A stretch of 54,112 nt of DNA. Origin: Teichococcus rhizosphaerae (GTDB lineage Bacteria > Pseudomonadota > Alphaproteobacteria > Acetobacterales > Acetobacteraceae). Numbering within the stretch: position 1 is the first letter of the stretch; each line of letters opens with the position of its first letter. A program made the position numbers and the translations under genes. Below, piece after piece: positions 9,268-18,214 of this stretch. The DNA lies in contig NZ_PDNU01000038.1 in NCBI RefSeq assembly GCF_002631185.1, positions 1 to 54,112 on the forward strand, read 5' to 3'. The notes under the pieces are model-generated. The model was given only the letters and a program-made list of their open reading frames with translations, was not told the origin of the DNA and ran no database searches.

Positions 9268-9633
9268 ATGAGCACCACCACCGAGGCCCGTCCGCGCCGC
9301 GCCCTGCCGCCGCTGATGCAGCTTTCCGACGCGGCGGCGGAGCGGCTGCGCGGGCTCTACGAGAAGGGCCAGCAGGGCAGGCTGCTGCGCATCGCGGTCA
9401 AGACCAAGGGCTGCTCCGGCATGGCCTACGACCTCGGCTGGACCGACGCTCCCGGTCCCGGCGACGAGGTGGTGACCGACAAGGGCGTCACCGTGCTGGT
9501 GGACCGCAAGGCCACGCTGTTCCTGCTCGGCACCACCATGGACTACGAGGTGAAGGCCATGTCCGCCGGCTTCACCTTCACAAATCCGAATGAGAAGGGC
9601 CGTTGTGGGTGCGGGGAGAGTTTCCACGTCTGA
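9268..9633 (+). CDS. sufA: HesB/IscA-type A-type carrier (SufA)
   Basis: An A-type Fe-S carrier that receives clusters from the scaffold and passes them to target proteins. The 121 residues end with the family signature: a first Cys in KTKGCSGMAYDL and the C-terminal pair in GRCGCGESF. The start at 9268 is preceded by a long GGAGGAGGAGGAGAG purine run. It sits 19 bases after sufT and is the last clear suf gene; the next gene starts 49 bases further on. Confidence 0.95.
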   Translation: MSTTTEARPRRALPPLMQLSDAAAERLRGLYEKGQQGRLLRIAVKTKGCSGMAYDLGWTDAPGPGDEVVTDKGVTVLVDRKATLFLLGTTMDYEVKAMSAGFTFTNPNEKGRCGCGESFHV

Positions 9634-9682
9634 GCCGGCACCCCAACTCTGGGCCCGGCAACCACCGAGAACGGAGAAAGAC

Positions 9683-10096
9683 ATGGCTCTCTACACCGGC
9701 AGCGCCACGGCCCAGGGCGGCCGCAACGGGCATGTGGCCAGCAGCGACGGCCTGATCAGCCAGGACCTGTCCATCCCCAAGGAGATGGGCGGCCCCGGTA
9801 AGGCGGGCGCCACCAACCCCGAGCAGCTTTTCGCCGCGGGCTACGCCGCCTGCTTCAGCGGCGCGGTGGACGCGGTCGGCCGCCAGAAGAAGCTGGACAC
9901 CACCGGCTCCACCGTCACCTGCGACGTGGGCATCGACAAGGTGGAGGGCGGCTTCCAGCTCTCGGCGAAGCTGAAGGTGAAGCTGCCGGCGCTGGACAAG
10001 GCGCAGGCGCAGGAGCTGGTGGAGGCCGCCCACCAGATGTGCCCCTATTCCAAGGCCACCCGCGGCAACATCGACGTTTCGGTGGAGGCCGTCTGA
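9683..10096 (+). CDS. OsmC/Ohr family organic hydroperoxide reductase (137 aa)
   Basis: A cysteine-based peroxidase of the Ohr subgroup that detoxifies organic hydroperoxides. The two catalytic cysteines are C57 in GYAACFSGAV and C120 in HQMCPYSKAT; the spacing and 137-residue length fit Ohr. TNPEQLFAAGYAACF is a strong family motif. The ATG at 9683 has ACGGAGAAAG upstream. It follows sufA by 49 bases on the same strand, so it may be read through from the suf operon; a link between peroxide defence and Fe-S repair would make sense, but co-transcription is inferred. No MarR-type ohrR lies nearby. Confidence 0.93.
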   Translation: MALYTGSATAQGGRNGHVASSDGLISQDLSIPKEMGGPGKAGATNPEQLFAAGYAACFSGAVDAVGRQKKLDTTGSTVTCDVGIDKVEGGFQLSAKLKVKLPALDKAQAQELVEAAHQMCPYSKATRGNIDVSVEAV

Positions 10097-10107
10097 CCCT
10101 GGCGCCT

Positions 10108-10136
10108 CGCCGGGGGAAGCGCCGCTCCCCCCGGCG
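10108..10136. terminator. Hairpin between ohr and the MBL-fold gene
   Basis: CGCCGGGGG (10108-10116) and CCCCCGGCG (10128-10136) form a perfect 9-bp stem between two convergent genes. There is no U tract. It is probably a bidirectional terminator. Confidence 0.6.
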
Positions 10137-10143
10137 GCCGCCG

Positions 10144-11148
10144 TCAGACCGTGCTGGACCAGCCGGCCGGCACGAAGCGGTAGCCCTGCGCCTCCTTCGC
10201 CACATAGCCATTGGCGGGGAAGGGGAAGTGGTAGCCGATGCAGCGGATGCGGTCGGTCGCCACGCGGTCGAACATGCGGCGGCGCGTCGTCTCCGCCATC
10301 TGCGCGTCCATGTCGAAGACCAGGTGCCAGCCCGGGTTGCGCAGGTTCAGCTCGGGGCGGTTGGTCACGTCGCCCAGCAGCATCGCCTGGTCGTTGCCGT
10401 CGGCCAGCAGGTAGCTGGTGTGGCCCGGCGTGTGGCCGAAGCTCGGCACCGCCTGCACGCCCGCCACCACCTCGCCCGCGCCGTCGATCGGCCGGATGCG
10501 CGCCTTGTAGGGCTCCAGCCGCTTCCGGACATTGGCGAAGGCGCCCTTCATCGCCTCCGGCGCGCGGCTCGCCTGCCCCTCATCCATCCAGTAGTCGTGC
10601 TCGGCCTTGGGCAGCGCCACCTCGGCATTGGGGAAGGCCGGCTTGCCCTCGGCATCGGTCAGGCCGGTGATGTGGTCGGCGTGGAAATGCGTCAGCACGA
10701 TCAGGGTGACGCGCGCCGGGTCCAGCCCCGCGGCGCGCATGTTGGCCGGGATGTTGCCGGCCGTGGCGCCGAGCTGCCCGCCCGTGCCCGTGTCGAACAG
10801 CACCAGCCCGTCCGGCGTTTCCAGCACGGTCACGGTGTAGGGGATGTCGAGATGGGTGGTGGGCAGGAAGGCCTCGCGCAGCGCCGCCTCCACGGCGGCC
10901 GGCTCGGCGTTGCGCACGAAGCCCTGGGTCGGGTTGGGGCGGCGGCCATGGCCGTCATGCACCATCGTCACCAGGCGGCTGCCGAGCCGGAAGCGGTAGA
11001 AGCCTGGCGCCTGCTGCGGGCCGGCGGCGGGGGAGGCCGGGGCGGCGGCGCCTTGCGCCAGGGCGTCGGCCAGGCCGAGGCGGAGCAGGGCTGGCGCCAT
11101 GGCCAGCGCGCCGGCGGCCTGCAGCAGCGTGCGTCGATCGAGTTCCAT
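10144..11148 (-). CDS. Exported metallo-beta-lactamase-fold hydrolase (334 aa)
   Basis: An MBL-fold metal-dependent hydrolase with the zinc motif THFHADH near residue 165 and further metal ligands in HTPGHTSYLL and LLGDV. The substrate is unknown; similar proteins include lactonases and quorum-quenching-like enzymes. The N-terminus DRRTLLQAAGALAMAPALL followed by ADALAQ is a Tat-type signal peptide, so the protein is predicted to be exported folded, with metal, to the periplasm. The ATG at 11148 is preferred because GGGAG lies about 6 bases upstream on the minus strand; an ATG at 11154 adds two residues. It is a single gene, convergent with ohr. Confidence 0.88.
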   Translation of the reverse strand: MELDRRTLLQAAGALAMAPALLRLGLADALAQGAAAPASPAAGPQQAPGFYRFRLGSRLVTMVHDGHGRRPNPTQGFVRNAEPAAVEAALREAFLPTTHLDIPYTVTVLETPDGLVLFDTGTGGQLGATAGNIPANMRAAGLDPARVTLIVLTHFHADHITGLTDAEGKPAFPNAEVALPKAEHDYWMDEGQASRAPEAMKGAFANVRKRLEPYKARIRPIDGAGEVVAGVQAVPSFGHTPGHTSYLLADGNDQAMLLGDVTNRPELNLRNPGWHLVFDMDAQMAETTRRRMFDRVATDRIRCIGYHFPFPANGYVAKEAQGYRFVPAGWSSTV

Positions 11149-11321
11149 CCTCATCTCCCATATGGCCAGCGGGCCACCCGGCAGAAGGGTGGGTTCTCCC
11201 GGGCGCGGGTCAAGACCGCCCTCTTTCCGCGCGGGGAAGGGGCGGGGGCGGCGCCGATACCCCCAGCCGCCGCCTTCTGCTATGCGCACCCCCTGGAACG
11301 CGGCCCTGAAGGGACAGGGGC

Positions 11322-12683
11322 GTGGAGAGATCAGTGACGAGCGTGACCCTGGCGAAGCAGCCCGCCGCGAGGCCCGGCCTCCTCATCGACACCGGACGCG
11401 TGGCGGCCCTCTACCAGAAGGGGGAGGGCGAGACGCTGCTCGTCTCCTTCGCGCCGCGGCAGGAGCGCCCCTCGATCTGGGGGCAGGGCTTCCTCAGTCG
11501 CTTTGGCGTCTCGCTGCTGGGGCTGGCGGATTACCATGCCAGCTGGTTTCCCGAGCGGGACATGGCGCAGGTCCTGCCCGCGCTGGAGGCGGTGCTGGCC
11601 AGCCACCGGCGGGTGGTGCTCTACGGCTTCAGCATGGGCGCCTATGCCGCGCTGAAATACGGCGCCCGGCTGCGCGCCGACGTGACGCTGGCCTTCTCGC
11701 CGCAATTCTCCATCGAGCCCGGCCAGGTCGGCCATTTCGACCACCGCCGCAGCCGCCTCTTCTTTCGGCCCGAACTGCATGACGGCATGCGCGTCACGCC
11801 AGGGGACATGGCGGGGCAGGTGCTGCTGTTCCTCGACCCGCTGTTCCGCGAGGATGCCCGGCACGCGGCGCTGATCGGCGAGGCGGGGCCGGTGGCGCGG
11901 GTGCCGACGCCCTTTTCCCGCCACGATTCCATCCGCTTCGCCGTCAATGCCGGGCTGGTCGAGCGGCTGCTGCGGGAGGCGCTGGGGCAGGGCGGGGTGG
12001 ATGAGGGGCGAGCGCGCCGGCTGCGGCGGGAGCGGCGCCTGCTCTGCCCGGACTATGCCCGCTCCGTGGCGGAGCTGCTCGACCGCCGCTTCGGTCCGGA
12101 GGCCGGCCTGTGGCTGCTGGAGCACGCCCTGGCGGCCGGCAACGACGCGCCCGCCCTGCATCTGGAGCGGGCCCAGCGCCTGCTGGACGAGGCCCGCGTG
12201 GCCGAGGCGGAGGCTGCCCTCAGCCCTCTGCCCGACGAGCTGAAGCCGGCGCAGCAGGCGGTGTTGGCCGATGTGCTGCGCCGCCTGGCGCTCCACACCG
12301 GGCAGGACGCGCCCGACCCGCCCGGCTTTCCGGCCGGGGACCCGCTCTGGGCGGAAACGGCCGCCTTCATCCGCCAGCGCCGCCTCCCCGGAGAGTGGGT
12401 CCTGGCGCCCCGCGCCTTCGCCTCCCTCCTCGATGACTGCGTGAGCGCGCTGCCCGAGGATGTGGCGCCGGACTGGACCGTGCTGCGCAAGAGCGCCATG
12501 GCCGGCCTCGGCCACCCCAGGCTGCGCGACCTCGCCCGCAATGCCACGCCGGTCTTCGCCAATGCGGAGTTCGTCGTCTGGGTGCGGCAGCCCGGCTTCG
12601 GCATGGTGGATCTGCGCGGCACGCCCGAGGTGCGCGCCATGCTGCGCGACGTCGAGGGGATGTGGGGCTTCCACGGCGGCTGA
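11322..12683 (+). CDS. Hypothetical protein with alpha/beta-hydrolase-like N-terminus (453 aa)
   Basis: I do not recognise a named family. The first ~215 residues look like an alpha/beta hydrolase: YGFSMGAYAALKYGA has a nucleophile-elbow GFSMG with S104, a following FSPQFSI strand, and a later DPLFREDARH and PFSRHDSIRF that could supply the Asp and His. The rest (about 220-453) is Leu/Ala/Arg-rich and helical, rather like TPR-type repeats, ending in a basic-acidic domain with RLPGEWVLAP and DWTVLRKSAMAG. No signal peptide is seen. The start is GTG at 11322 or GTG at 11334, which has GGAGAG upstream. It is convergent with the RNA methyltransferase gene. Confidence 0.7.
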   Translation: MERSVTSVTLAKQPAARPGLLIDTGRVAALYQKGEGETLLVSFAPRQERPSIWGQGFLSRFGVSLLGLADYHASWFPERDMAQVLPALEAVLASHRRVVLYGFSMGAYAALKYGARLRADVTLAFSPQFSIEPGQVGHFDHRRSRLFFRPELHDGMRVTPGDMAGQVLLFLDPLFREDARHAALIGEAGPVARVPTPFSRHDSIRFAVNAGLVERLLREALGQGGVDEGRARRLRRERRLLCPDYARSVAELLDRRFGPEAGLWLLEHALAAGNDAPALHLERAQRLLDEARVAEAEAALSPLPDELKPAQQAVLADVLRRLALHTGQDAPDPPGFPAGDPLWAETAAFIRQRRLPGEWVLAPRAFASLLDDCVSALPEDVAPDWTVLRKSAMAGLGHPRLRDLARNATPVFANAEFVVWVRQPGFGMVDLRGTPEVRAMLRDVEGMWGFHGG

Positions 12684-12684
12684 G

Positions 12685-12710
12685 CGGCCGCCGGACCCTC
12701 AGAGCGGCCG
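12685..12710. terminator. Hairpin at the convergent gene end
   Basis: CGGCCGC (12685-12691) and GCGGCCG (12704-12710) are a perfect 7-bp inverted repeat spanning the 15-base gap between two convergent stops and the last codons of the minus-strand gene. It is probably a shared terminator. Confidence 0.45.
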
Positions 12711-13949
12711 GGCGGCGCGCGGCCTTTCGAACACCACCACCGCCTCCAGCTGCGCCGACCAGAGGAACTGGTCGATCGGCGTCGCCTGCGCCACCTGCCA
12801 GCCGGCGGCGTGCAGCGTCCTGCCGTCCCGCGTCAGCGCGGCGGGGTTGCAGGAGACGTAGATGATCCGCCGCAGGGCGCTGCGGGCCAGGGCGGGCATC
12901 TGCTCGGCGGCGCCGGCGAAGGGCGGGTCCAGCACCAGGGCGGCGAAGCCTTCCAGCTCCTTCGGGCCGAGCGGCTGCCGCGCCAGGTCCCGCCGCGTGG
13001 CGGTGACGCGCCCGCCCGCCTTGCGCGCCGCGGCATCCAGCGCCGCCACGGTCTCCGGCGCGCCCTCGAAGGCGGCGACGCGGGCATGCCCGGCCAGCGG
13101 AAAGGACAGCGTGCCGAGCCCCGCATGCAGCTCGGCGATGCGCGCGCGGCCGGTGAGCTTCGGCAGGCCCTCCAGCACGGCGGCCACGATGGCGGCCTCC
13201 CCCTGGGGCGTCGCCTGGAGGAAGGCGCCGGGCGGCGGCGCCACGGTGACGCCGGCGAAGGCGATGCCCACCCCTCCGAGCTGCGCCAGGGTTTCCGTCA
13301 CGCCCCCCTTCAGCCCGGAGCCGGCGATGCGCGGAATGCCCCGCGCGGCGGCGAAGGCGGCGAGGGTGGCACGCTCCTGCACCCCCGGCACGCCATCCAG
13401 GCGGAGCAGCAGGTCGGGGCCGGTGTCCAGCAGGTTCAGCACGGCCGAGCCCTCGCGGCGGAAGGCCGGCAGGCCGCGCAGCAGGGTGCGCAGCGGCTCG
13501 AACAGCGCGACCAGCGCCGGGTCCAGCACATGGCAGGTGGAAAGGTCCTCCACCGGGCCCCCGCCCCGCGCGTGGAAGCCGAGCGCCACGCTGCCATCGG
13601 CGCGGCGGCGCAGCGCCAGGTCCGCGCGGCGGCGGGTGCGAGGCGGCGTGACGCGCGTCTCGGCCACGGGCGCGTCCCCGAAGCCGGCGCGCGCCAGGGC
13701 CTCGGCCAGGCGGCCGCGCTTCCAGGCGGCATAGGGGGAGAGCGCCCAGTGCTGCAGCACGCAGCCGCCGCAGGGGCCGAAATGCGGGCAGGGGGGCTCG
13801 ACGCGCTCCGGGCTGGGGGACAGCACCACGGGGCCATCGGGGCGCACCACCTCGCCGGGCAGGGCGAAGGGGATGAACAGGCGCGAGCCGTCCGGCGCGG
13901 TGGCCACGCCGTCGCCGGCGGCGCCCAGGGCTTCGATCGTCACTTGCAC
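12699..13949 (-). CDS. 23S rRNA (uracil-5-)-methyltransferase, RlmD/TrmA type (416 aa)
   Basis: A SAM-dependent RNA m5U methyltransferase. An N-terminal TRAM-like domain (residues 1-45, IEALGAAGDGVA) is followed by an Fe-S site CPHFGPCGGCVLQHW (C54, C60, C63) with a fourth Cys near residue 140 in LSTCHVLDP. The SAM domain has ELHAGLGTLSFPLA, then LDPP, and the catalytic Cys in YVSCNPAAL. This layout fits RlmD/RumA; the exact 23S position modified cannot be told. The start is GTG at 13949 with a weak ribosome-binding site. A strong hairpin lies just upstream and probably ends gcdH transcripts. Confidence 0.88.
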   Translation of the reverse strand: MQVTIEALGAAGDGVATAPDGSRLFIPFALPGEVVRPDGPVVLSPSPERVEPPCPHFGPCGGCVLQHWALSPYAAWKRGRLAEALARAGFGDAPVAETRVTPPRTRRRADLALRRRADGSVALGFHARGGGPVEDLSTCHVLDPALVALFEPLRTLLRGLPAFRREGSAVLNLLDTGPDLLLRLDGVPGVQERATLAAFAAARGIPRIAGSGLKGGVTETLAQLGGVGIAFAGVTVAPPPGAFLQATPQGEAAIVAAVLEGLPKLTGRARIAELHAGLGTLSFPLAGHARVAAFEGAPETVAALDAAARKAGGRVTATRRDLARQPLGPKELEGFAALVLDPPFAGAAEQMPALARSALRRIIYVSCNPAALTRDGRTLHAAGWQVAQATPIDQFLWSAQLEAVVVFERPRAARPL

Positions 13950-13975
13950 CGGAAACGGACCCCTTGAAACAGAAC

Positions 13976-13996
13976 AAGGGGGGCTTTGCCCCCCTT
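13976..13996 (-). terminator. Rho-independent terminator of gcdH
   Basis: AAGGGGGGC (13976-13984) and GCCCCCCTT (13988-13996) form a perfect 9-bp stem with a 3-base loop. On the minus strand it follows the gcdH stop by about 60 bases and is trailed by a T-rich GTTCTGTTTC. It lies just upstream of the next minus-strand gene, so it insulates that gene from gcdH. Confidence 0.75.
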
Positions 13997-14056
13997 GGAA
14001 CTCCTGAGCGGAAGCCTGGGAAAACGCAGACGTTTCCCTCCGCGCCTTCCGACGGT

Positions 14057-15247
14057 TCAGCCGAAGGCGTTCAGGCCGGTCTGGGCGCGGCCCAGGATCA
14101 GCGCGTGCACGTCATGCGTGCCCTCATAGGTGTTCACCGCCTCGAGGTTCATGACGTGGCGGATCACGTGATACTCGTCGGCGATGCCGTTGCCGCCGTG
14201 CATGTCACGCGCCACGCGGGCGATGTCGAGCGCCTTGCCGCAGGAGTTGCGCTTGCAGAGCGAGATCATCTCCGGCGCCACGCGGTGCTCGTCGAACAGG
14301 CGGCCGAGGCGCAGCACGGAGTGGAGGCCGAGGGTGATCTCGGTCTGCATGTCGGCCAGCTTCTTCTGGACGAGCTGCGTGTTGGCCAGCGGGCGGCCGA
14401 ACATCTTGCGCTCCATGGTGTAGTTGCGGGCCGCGTGCCAGCAGAACTCGGCAGCGCCGAGCGCGCCCCAGGCGATGCCGTAGCGGGCGCGGTTGAGGCA
14501 GGAGAACGGCCCCTTCAGCCCCTTCACGTCCAGCCGGTTCTCCTCCGGCACGAACACCTCCTCCATCATGATCATGCCGGTGGTGGAGGCGCGCAGGCTG
14601 AACTTGCCCTCGATCTTGGGCGCGGAAAGGCCCTTCATGCCCTTCTCGAGCACGTAGCCGCGCACGTCGCCCGCCTCGTCCTTCGCCCAGACCACGAACA
14701 CGTCGGCGATCGGCGAGTTGGTGATCCAGGTCTTGGAGCCGGACACGAGGTAGCCGCCATCCACCTTCCTGGCGCGGGTGCGCATGGAGGAGGGGTCGGA
14801 GCCGGCATCGGGCTCGGTCAGGCCGAAGCAGCCGACCAGCTCGCCCTTCTGCATGCCGGGCAGCACGCGGTCCTTCAGCGCGTCCGTGCCGTAGGCCCAG
14901 ATCGGGAACATGGCGAGGGAGGACTGCACGGAGAAGGCGGAGCGGTAGCCGCTGTCCACCCGCTCGACCTCGCGCGCGATCAGGCCGTAGGAGACGTAGT
15001 TGACGCCGGCGCAGCCATGGCTGTCCAGCGTCGCGCCCAGGAAGCCCATCTCGCCGAACTCGTTCATGATCTCCCGGTGGAAGACCTCGTGGCGGTTGGC
15101 CTCCAGCACGCGCGGGAACAGCTTCTCCTGGCAGTAGTCGCGCGCCGCGTCGCGGATCATGCGCTCATCCTCGGAGAGCTGGTCCTCCAGCAGCAGGGCG
15201 TCGTCCCAGACGAAGCTCGGCTTGGCGGCTTGGGTCACGACATTCAT
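14057..15247 (-). CDS. gcdH: Glutaryl-CoA dehydrogenase
   Basis: A FAD-dependent acyl-CoA dehydrogenase that oxidises and decarboxylates glutaryl-CoA to crotonyl-CoA in lysine, tryptophan and benzoate breakdown. The 396 residues match the family. [19 protein letters not shown] and [19 protein letters not shown] are the FAD/substrate loops. The C-terminal [17 protein letters not shown] carries the catalytic Glu in the YEGT motif and is characteristic of GcdH rather than of short-chain dehydrogenases. The ATG at 15247 has GGAGAG upstream on the minus strand. It stands alone, with no CoA-transferase or lysR gene next to it, unlike many gcdH loci. Confidence 0.94.
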   Translation of the reverse strand: MNVVTQAAKPSFVWDDALLLEDQLSEDERMIRDAARDYCQEKLFPRVLEANRHEVFHREIMNEFGEMGFLGATLDSHGCAGVNYVSYGLIAREVERVDSGYRSAFSVQSSLAMFPIWAYGTDALKDRVLPGMQKGELVGCFGLTEPDAGSDPSSMRTRARKVDGGYLVSGSKTWITNSPIADVFVVWAKDEAGDVRGYVLEKGMKGLSAPKIEGKFSLRASTTGMIMMEEVFVPEENRLDVKGLKGPFSCLNRARYGIAWGALGAAEFCWHAARNYTMERKMFGRPLANTQLVQKKLADMQTEITLGLHSVLRLGRLFDEHRVAPEMISLCKRNSCGKALDIARVARDMHGGNGIADEYHVIRHVMNLEAVNTYEGTHDVHALILGRAQTGLNAFG

Positions 15248-15404
15248 GGGGTTTCTCTCCTGCTGGAACCGGCCTCGCTGTGGCCGGGCTGGGCGCGCAT
15301 GGGGCCAGTATCGGCCGCGGAGACTGGCCCCGTTGTCCCCGCGCGGCAACCGCGCCGCGCGGCCCATCCCCTTGTCCGGGCGGGCCGCGCGGCGGGGTCC
15401 GGTC

Positions 15405-17135
15405 TCAGGCGGCTTCCGCCCCCCGGTTCTCCTCGGCCTCGGCCGGCGACTCGGCGATGCCGGTATCGCGCTGCGGGCGCGGGATGGGGATGAGCATGAA
15501 GGCCGGGATCATGTCGCCGAAGCCGCGCACCGGCGGGCCCAGATCGTCGCGCTCGCGGCGGTGGTCGTCGCGCCGGTGGTCGCGGCGGCGGTCGTCGCGG
15601 TCGCGCGGGGCGCGCGTCTCGTCGCGGTCGCGCGGCGCGCGCGCCTCGTCATGGTGGGGCCGGGCCTCGTCGCGCTCGCGCGGCGGGCGGGCTTCCTCGC
15701 GGCGGGGGCCGCGCTCGGCGCGCGCCTCGGCCGGCTCGGCCTCGGGGCGGATCCGGTTGGCGCCGCGGCGGACGATTTCCTTCTCGCCGCGCTCCTTCTC
15801 GCCCCGCTCCCTGTCGCCCCGCTCCTTGTCACTCCGGCGCGGCTCGGCGCCGCCACGGCCGCCCTTGGCGGCGTGCCTGCCACGGTCGCGTCCGCCACGC
15901 GGCGCGGCGGCAGCCTCGGCCAGCTCCTCCTCGCTCACCGGGTCCAGCCCGGAGATCTCGATGCGGGGGACCGGCTTGCCGGTCAGCTTCTCGATCGCCT
16001 CCACCAGCTTCACGTCGTCGGCGGTGGCGATGGTGTAGGCATGGCCCTCGCGGCCCGCCCGGCCGGTGCGGCCGATGCGGTGGACATAGTCCTCGTCGCG
16101 GAAGGGGACGTCGAAGTTGAAGACGTGGGACAGGCCGCCGATGTCGATGCCGCGCGCCGCGACGTCGGAGCAGACCAGCAGCTGCAGCTCGCCCGCCTTG
16201 AACTTCTCCAGCGTGGCGAAGCGCACCGACTGCGGCAGGTCGCCATGCAGCGCGCCGGCGGCGAAGCCGTGCTTGCCGAGGCTCTTGTGGAGGACGTCCA
16301 CGTCGCGCTTGCGGTTGCAGAAGATCAGCGCGTTCTGGACGTCCTGGCTGCGGATCAGCCGGCGCAGCGCCTCGCGCTTGTCGTGCGGCTGCACGAAGGC
16401 GACGCCCGTGGTGATGGTGGTGGCGACCGAGGCAGGGGCCGAGACCGAGATGGTCTTGGGGTTCTGCAGGAAGGCGTCGGCCAGCTTGCGGATCTCGGGC
16501 GCCATGGTGGCGCTGAAGAACAGCGTCTGGCGCAGCGGCGGCAGCATGGAGACGATGCGCTCGACATCGGGGATGAACCCCATGTCCAGCATGCGGTCCG
16601 CCTCGTCGATCACCAGCACCTTGCAGTCGGCCAGCATGACGCGGCCGCGGTCGAACAGGTCGAGCAGGCGGCCGGGCGTGGCGATCAGCACGTCCACGCC
16701 CTTGTCCAGCACGTCCCGCTGGTCGGACATGCTCTCGCCGCCGATCAGCAGGGCATGGTTCAGCTTCATGTGCTGGCCATACTTGACGAAGTTCTCGGCC
16801 ACCTGGAGCGCCAGCTCGCGGGTCGGCTCCAGGATCAGGGAGCGCGGCATGCGCGCCTTGGCCCGGCTGCCGGCCAGGATGTCCATCATCGGCAGCACGA
16901 AGGAGGCGGTCTTGCCGGTGCCGGTCTGGGCGCAGCCCATCACGTCGCGCCCCATCAGCACCACCGGGATGGCCTGCTCCTGGATCGGCGTGGGATGCAC
17001 ATAGCCCGCCTCGGACACGCCGCGCAGCAGCGCCTCGGACAGCCCCAGATCCTCGAAGGTGGCGCGCGGCGGCTCCGGCTCGGCGGGCGGCGCAGCGGCT
17101 TCGGCCGGCTCTGGGGAGGTTGCCGGTTGGGTCAT
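15405..17135 (-). CDS. DEAD-box ATP-dependent RNA helicase (RhlE-like)
   Basis: An RNA helicase for RNA or ribosome remodelling. Motifs in order: Q motif with TFEDLGL and [10 protein letters not shown], motif I AQTGTGKT, Ia PTRELA, Ib TPGRLLD, II DEAD, III SAT, and [12 protein letters not shown]. The core ends near residue 400. The remaining ~175 residues are a charged tail of Arg/Asp/Glu repeats ([19 protein letters not shown]) that is probably disordered and binds RNA. The ATG at 17135 lacks a clear Shine-Dalgarno. A TTG at 17195, with GAAGGA further upstream, would add 20 residues and is a serious alternative. A 189-base gap separates that TTG from the divergent hydrolase gene. Confidence 0.93.
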   Translation of the reverse strand: MTQPATSPEPAEAAAPPAEPEPPRATFEDLGLSEALLRGVSEAGYVHPTPIQEQAIPVVLMGRDVMGCAQTGTGKTASFVLPMMDILAGSRAKARMPRSLILEPTRELALQVAENFVKYGQHMKLNHALLIGGESMSDQRDVLDKGVDVLIATPGRLLDLFDRGRVMLADCKVLVIDEADRMLDMGFIPDVERIVSMLPPLRQTLFFSATMAPEIRKLADAFLQNPKTISVSAPASVATTITTGVAFVQPHDKREALRRLIRSQDVQNALIFCNRKRDVDVLHKSLGKHGFAAGALHGDLPQSVRFATLEKFKAGELQLLVCSDVAARGIDIGGLSHVFNFDVPFRDEDYVHRIGRTGRAGREGHAYTIATADDVKLVEAIEKLTGKPVPRIEISGLDPVSEEELAEAAAAPRGGRDRGRHAAKGGRGGAEPRRSDKERGDRERGEKERGEKEIVRRGANRIRPEAEPAEARAERGPRREEARPPRERDEARPHHDEARAPRDRDETRAPRDRDDRRRDHRRDDHRRERDDLGPPVRGFGDMIPAFMLIPIPRPQRDTGIAESPAEAEENRGAEAA

Positions 17136-17239
17136 CGTATCGGAAAGCTCGTCTTCGGCCACGCGGGGCGCGGTCACGTCAGGCTGATCGCTCAAGGGCA
17201 GTCGGTTCCTTCGCCGGCAGGCGGCGGGATGTGTGCGGG

Positions 17240-17264
17240 CGGCCGCGCGATAGCCACGCGGCCG
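17240..17264. other. Perfect 8-bp palindromic hairpin in a divergent gap
   Basis: CGGCCGCG (17240-17247) and CGCGGCCG (17257-17264) flank a 9-base spacer. The element lies upstream of the helicase gene (minus) and of the alpha/beta hydrolase gene (plus). It could be a hairpin in the helicase 5' leader or an operator. Confidence 0.4.
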
Positions 17265-17387
17265 ATCTCCGGTCTCCGAGACCCGCATATGCGCCGCTCG
17301 CACCGGCTTGGCAAGGTTTTCCACCGCCCCCGCGGCCATTCCGCGCGGTTGCCCGCCCCGCGCCGGAAGCGTAACAGCAGGGCCGTG

Positions 17388-18086
17388 ATGCCGAACCGAC
17401 ACGACCTGCTGCTGCTGCCCGGCCTGCTGTGCGACGCGCGGCTGTGGCGCGACCCGATCGCGGCCCTTCGCGGCCTGGCGGACTGCCAGGTGGCGGACCT
17501 GACCCAGGACGACACGCTGCGCGGCATGGCGCTGCGCACGCTGGAGCGGGCGCCGCCGCGCTTCGCCCTGGCCGGGCTGTCGATGGGCGGCTACGTCGCC
17601 TTCGAGATCCTGCGCCTCGCGCCGGAGCGGGTCACGCGGCTGGCGCTGTTCGACACCTCCGCCCGGCCCGACACGGAGGAGGCCGTGCGCCGCCGCCGCG
17701 GGCTGATGGCGCTGACCCGCACCGGCCAGTTCCGCGGGGTGACGCCGCGCCTGCTGCCCAGCCTGCTGCACCCCGATGCGGTGGCGGGGCCGCTCGCCCA
17801 CGAGGTGCGCGCCATGGCCGACCGCGTGGGGCGCGAGGCCTTCCTGCGCCAGCAGCTCGCCATCCTGCACCGCCCCGATTCCCGCCCGCTGCTGCCCGGC
17901 CTCCGCCTGCCCACCCTGGTCGCGGTGGGGGAGGAGGACGTGCTGACGCCGCCCACCCTGGCCGAGGAGATCGCCGCCGGCATCCCCGGCGCGCGGCTCG
18001 CGCGCATCGCCCGCTCCGGGCACCTGCCGACGATGGAGCAGCCCGAGGCGGCCACCGCCCTGATGCGGGACTGGCTCGCCGCCTGA
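17388..18086 (+). CDS. Alpha/beta-fold hydrolase (232 aa)
   Basis: A small cytoplasmic alpha/beta hydrolase. The nucleophile elbow is GLSMGGYVAFEIL with its Ser near residue 66; the likely acid is in the VGEEDVLTPP segment and the His in RSGHLPTMEQPE near the end, giving a complete catalytic triad. LLLLPGLLCDARLW is the oxyanion-region strand. The substrate is unknown; the closest pattern is esterase/lipase-like hydrolases of the BioH type. The ATG at 17388 is used; a GTG directly before it (17385) would add one residue. It is divergent from the helicase and is followed by bcsZ on the same strand after 128 bases. Confidence 0.88.
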   Translation: MPNRHDLLLLPGLLCDARLWRDPIAALRGLADCQVADLTQDDTLRGMALRTLERAPPRFALAGLSMGGYVAFEILRLAPERVTRLALFDTSARPDTEEAVRRRRGLMALTRTGQFRGVTPRLLPSLLHPDAVAGPLAHEVRAMADRVGREAFLRQQLAILHRPDSRPLLPGLRLPTLVAVGEEDVLTPPTLAEEIAAGIPGARLARIARSGHLPTMEQPEAATALMRDWLAA

Positions 18087-18214
18087 GGCCAGCCCGCCTT
18101 TGCCCGAAGGGGCCGGCGGGGGAGGGGCGAAGGAGCGGCCTGGGGCGGGGAAAGGCACCGCCGCGGCCGGCGTCGTAACCAATCCGCAAGGAGCGCGGCG
18201 CGAGCCTGGGCGTC

